Shown here: piece by piece, positions 62,651-64,000 of the stretch | Layout of the letters: each line of letters begins with the position of its first letter | Numbering within the stretch: position 1 is the stretch's first letter | Notes under the pieces: model-generated | The model's database searches: none | Told to the model about the DNA's origin: nothing | Seen by the model: only the letters and a program-made list of their open reading frames with translations | DNA from: Persicaria tinctoria | Taxonomy: Eukaryota > Streptophyta > Magnoliopsida > Caryophyllales > Polygonaceae | Direction: 5' to 3' | NCBI GenBank assembly: GCA_037127255.1 | Contig: JBANSL010000006.1 | Location: 87,840,107-87,904,106 of the forward strand | Length of the DNA: 64,000 nucleotides | Position numbers and translations under genes: made by a program

Positions 62651-64000
62651 GACGATATTTTACATAAAGTCATGGGACGCTGGAGCTGGGCTCCGCGTCA
62701 GGCCTCTGATTGAATCTGCATTCTCAGAGATGATATTTTACATAAAGTCCTGGGACGCTGGAGCTGGGCTCCGCGTCAGGCCTCTGATCGAATCTGCATT
62801 CTCAGAGACAATATTTTATATAAATTCCTGAGACGCTGGAGCTGGGCTCCGCGTCAGGCCTCTGATCGAATCTGCATTCTCAGAGACAATATTTTATATA
62901 AAGTCCTGGGACGCTGGAGATTGACTCCGCGTCAGGCCTCTGATCGAATATGCCTTCTTAGAGACGATATTTTACATAAAGTCCTGGGACAATGGAGCTT
63001 GGCTCCCCGTCAGGCTCCTAATCGAATCTGCATTCTCAGAGACGATATTTTACATAAAGTCCTAGGACGCTGGAGCTTGGCCCCGCGTCAGGCCTCTGAT
63101 CGAATCTAAATTCTCAGAGACGATATTTTACATAAAGTCCAAGGACGCTGGAGCTTGGCTCCGCGTCAGGCCTCTGATTGAATCTGCATTCTCAGAGACG
63201 ATATTTTACATAAAGTCATGGGACGCTGGAGCTGGGCTCCGCGTCAGGCCTCTGATTGAATCTGCATTCTCAGAGATGATATTTTACATAAAGTCCTGAG
63301 ACGCTAGAGCTGGGCTCCGCGTCAGGCCTCTGATCGAATCTGCATTCTCAGAGACAATATTTTATATAAATTCCTGAGACACTGGAGCTGGGCTCCACGT
63401 CGGGCCTCTGATCGAATCTGCATTCTCAGAGACGATATTTTACATAAAGTCCTAGGACGCTGGAGCTTGGCTCCGCGTCAGGCCTCTTATCGAATCTGCA
63501 TTCTCAGAGACGATATTTTACATAATGTCATGGGACGCTGGAGCTGGGCTCCGCGTCAGGCCTCTGATTGAATCTGCATTCTCAGAGACGATATTTTACA
63601 TAAAGTCCTGGGATGCTGGAGCTGGGCTCCGCGTCAGGCCTCTGATCGAATCTGTATTCTCAGAGACAATATTTTATATAAATTCCTGAGACGCTGGAGC
63701 TGGGCTCCACGTCGGGCCTCTATCGAATCTGCATTCTCAGAGACGATATTTTACATAAAGTCTTGGGACGCTGGAGCTTGGCTCCGCGTCAGGCCTCTGA
63801 TCGAATCTGCATTCTCAGAGACGATATTTTATATAAAGTCCTGGGACCCTGGAGCTGGGCTCCGCGTCAGGCCTCTGATCGAATCTGCATTCTCAGAGAC
63901 GATATTTTATACAAAGTCCTGGGACGCTGGAGCTTGGCTCCGCGTCAGGCCTCTGATCGAATCTGCATTCTCAGAGACCACATTTTATATAAATTCCTGA

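Larger units (their letters stand above)
10379..64000 (+). repeat. Satellite array of a 78-bp unit, about 687 head-to-tail copies, running off the window
   Basis: Every unit follows one consensus. It starts near CTCTGATCGAATCTGCATTC, continues TCAGAGACGATATTTTACAT, then AAAGTCCTGGGACGCTGG, and closes with AGCTGGGCTCCGCGTCAGGC; GC is about 53 percent. TGATCG recurs at 10381, 10459, 10537 and so on, exactly 78 bp apart. All units share one orientation and no foreign DNA interrupts them. Two forward frames are mostly open because 78 is 26 codons, but stops recur through single changes (CGA to TGA, TGG to TAG, TGC to TAA). I therefore do not call proteins here. Open frames average only one to nine units and mostly lack ATG. 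The array begins inside the last exon of the PF04195-like gene, and its first units are the most diverged. Confidence 0.97.
42390..64000 (+). repeat. Array domain 4: blocks marked by GCAATCTCAG ... TTTTTTACAAAG units
   Basis: A variant with GCAATCTCAG and GATATTTTTTACAAAG, not seen left of 44 kb, recurs at about 45895, 47450, 49075, 50557, 52037, 54298, 55544, 57493, 59052, 59683 and 61786. It often occurs with AATTACTGAGACGC and CAGGCCTTTGATCG. The domain contains the clearest recent segmental duplications (15, 19, 20, 29 and about 53-55 units), each listed separately. Confidence 0.65.

Noticed and set aside
10472..63109. Dozens of open frames of 60-244 residues encoding a 26-residue repeat (for example with DDILHKVLGRW)
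   Set aside because: They follow from a 78-bp unit with two mostly open frames. Most lack an ATG start, they end at recurring single-base stops, and the same DNA is open in a second frame with a different peptide. No protein family is recognised.
10379..64000. CRISPR-like array
   Set aside because: There are no unique spacers: units are contiguous 78-mers differing by point changes. The context is a plant nuclear genome.
10379..64000. Functional centromere
   Set aside because: A 54-kb satellite is compatible with a centromere, but 78 bp is short, no CENP-B-like box was found, and sequence alone cannot show CENH3 binding.

Overview
The window is plant nuclear DNA, most likely from a flowering plant. 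The evidence is nested LTR retrotransposon remnants with plant-type tRNA primer-binding sites, GT-AG introns, site II (TGGGCC/GGCCCA) promoter motifs, and a large satellite array. I cannot name the species. I found no rRNA, tRNA, CRISPR or bacterial operon signal.

Positions 1-10378 are a graveyard of LTR retrotransposons. Element A (1-2309, minus strand, left end outside the window) has a 629-bp LTR at 1681-2309, a primer-binding site at 1661-1677 and a truncated Ty3/gypsy gag ORF at 721-1551. It sits inside the 5' LTR of element B (2310-6192, plus strand). Element B is a non-autonomous element with LTRs of about 1.8 kb, only about 1 kb of non-coding interior, and a dense cluster of CGATATCGAG-like palindromes in each LTR. 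At 6476-7990 two copies of a third LTR (element C) face each other tail to tail as a 746-bp, 99.3 percent identical palindrome. Its 21-bp centre looks like a decayed Tat-type primer-binding site. At 7990-10505 there is a promoter, a 5'UTR intron and a three-exon gene of the 'putative gypsy-type transposon' family (PF04195-like). It has a Ser-rich N-terminus and a coiled-coil C-terminus, and is broken by two in-frame stops.

From 10379 to the window end (53.6 kb, 84 percent of the window) the DNA is one uninterrupted head-to-tail array of a 78-bp unit, about 687 copies, running off the right edge. It begins inside the last coiled-coil exon of the PF04195-like gene, in frame with it. The unit is exactly 26 codons, about 53 percent GC, and built from two short inverted repeats joined by an AT-rich linker. 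Diagnostic variant units recur in blocks, showing many segmental tandem duplications (11, 15, 19, 20, 21, 27, 29 and about 53-55 units) instead of one fixed higher-order repeat. From 10379 to about 36850 the register never shifts. Only about seven small indels occur in the rest, several of them copied by later duplications.

The most interesting reading is a satellite born from, or captured in, the tail exon of a retrotransposon accessory gene and then amplified by unequal exchange. No functional host gene is supported in this window.
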